DNA of 64,000 nt, from positions 1,156-65,155 of the forward strand of contig NZ_ANBH01000130.1 of the NCBI RefSeq assembly GCF_000341185.1, given 5' to 3'. The notes under the pieces were generated by a model. It worked only from the letters and a program-made list of their open reading frames with translations, made no database searches and was not told the origin of the DNA. The translations under genes were made by a program, and so were the position numbers. The stretch is from Nocardiopsis chromatogenes YIM 90109. Its GTDB lineage: Bacteria > Actinomycetota > Actinomycetes > Streptosporangiales > Streptosporangiaceae. Below are positions 63,673 through 64,000 of this stretch, in pieces. Numbering within the stretch: position 1 is the first letter of the stretch; the number at the start of each line of letters is the position of its first letter.

Positions 63673-64000
63673 ATGGCGCGTCTGGCCATCCACCGGAACC
63701 TGCTGAGCGACTTCGCCTCCCTGCAGAAGCCCGTCCAGGACCGGGTGAGCGAGGTGTTCTCCAAGTTCGAGAACGCCACGCACGCGGGGCTGCACTTGGA
63801 GAAGGTGAACAAGGCGCGCGACGACCGCATCCGCACGATCCGCATCGACAAGTACTGGCGGGGCGTCGTCCTGGCCCCCGAGTCGGGCGACACCTACACG
63901 CTGCTCAAGGTCCTCGGGCACGACGAGGCCTACACGTGGGCCGAGCGCAGGCGGGTGTCGGTCAACGGCGCCACCGGCCGCATCGAGATCCGCGACGCGG
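63673..64000 (+). CDS. Start of a probable UvrD-like helicase with toxin-fold N-terminus (cut by window edge)
   Basis: The first 109 residues of a gene running off the window. They read MARLAIHRNLLSDFASLQKP, THAGLHLEKVNKARDDRIRT, KYWRGVVLAPESGDTYTLLK and VLGHDEAYTWAERRRVSVNG. This is the RelE/ParE-like N-terminal module that I recall preceding UvrD/Rep-type helicase domains in actinobacterial proteins. The helicase part is not visible, so the call rests on that resemblance; a free-standing RelE-type toxin is the alternative. ATG at 63673, 67 bases after the kinase stop and on the same strand, so it may belong to the same operon. Confidence 0.55.
   Translation, partial: MARLAIHRNLLSDFASLQKPVQDRVSEVFSKFENATHAGLHLEKVNKARDDRIRTIRIDKYWRGVVLAPESGDTYTLLKVLGHDEAYTWAERRRVSVNGATGRIEIRDA

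Noticed and set aside
59754-63893. 1,379-codon minus-strand open frame opposite methylase and kinase
   Set aside because: Shadow frame; the opposite strand carries full methylase and kinase motifs.

Overview
The window is very GC-rich DNA with frequent GTG starts, GTGA and ATGA gene overlaps, DUF397/DUF5753 regulatory genes and EACC1-type conflict genes. Together these point to a filamentous actinomycete, most likely of the Nocardiopsis/Streptomonospora type (inference; no rRNA or species marker is present). About the first 17.7 kb and roughly 22.7-28 kb look like ordinary chromosome. The rest reads as a defence/conflict island.

Region by region. 1-7.1 kb: end of an ALDH7-type aldehyde dehydrogenase, a C15-peptidase-like protein whose nucleophile position is Ser, a NarL-type two-component pair, a small CD225-like membrane protein, a NodB polysaccharide deacetylase and a frameshifted DoxX-like gene. 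7.2-16.5 kb: a formate dehydrogenase locus with a GntR/FCD regulator, a ketopantoate-reductase-like protein, the molybdopterin catalytic half of FdhA, a NuoE-NuoF fusion, the iron-sulfur half of FdhA and FdhD. Three near-identical palindromes (ACTGT-NN-ACAGT) and one diverged copy lie before the transcription units and probably form one GntR regulon.

17.2-25.6 kb: an SRPBCC protein, then a minus-strand cassette: Crp/Fnr-type cyclic-nucleotide-sensor regulator, class III nucleotidyl-cyclase-like protein, STAND-like ATPase and an unknown protein. The cyclase C-terminus and the ATPase N-terminus carry the same short motif, N-x-G-x-x-V-Q-A-x-x-I-x-G-G-phi-x-F, which resembles bacterial amyloid-signalling (RHIM-like) motifs. 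This is the best candidate for a little-described signalling or defence system. A sirtuin, an FG-GAP lipoprotein with displaced reading frame, a YchJ-like protein and a BCCT transporter follow.

28.2-45.7 kb: EACC1, a caspase-like protease and an SF1 helicase (the last two possibly one frameshifted gene), a degenerate DnaQ-fold protein with BRCT and a membrane anchor, a 1.5-kiloresidue SF1 helicase with a terminal nuclease domain, a type ISP/IIG restriction-modification enzyme, a ParA-like ATPase coupled to a 33-residue ORF and a HATPase, and the divergent WhiJ-like regulator plus DUF397 protein sharing two operator copies.

45.9-64 kb: a class 1 DISARM operon (drmD-drmMI-drmA-drmB-drmC) behind a promoter overlapped by a perfect inverted repeat. 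It is extended by a fused N6-methylase/specificity protein and a Ser/Thr kinase, all translationally coupled, and followed by the start of a helicase-family gene cut by the window edge. Several genes carry apparent one-base indels in G or C runs (DoxX, FG-GAP lipoprotein, caspase/helicase, kinase). These may be sequence errors or real slippage sites. No tRNA, rRNA, CRISPR array or insertion sequence was recognised.
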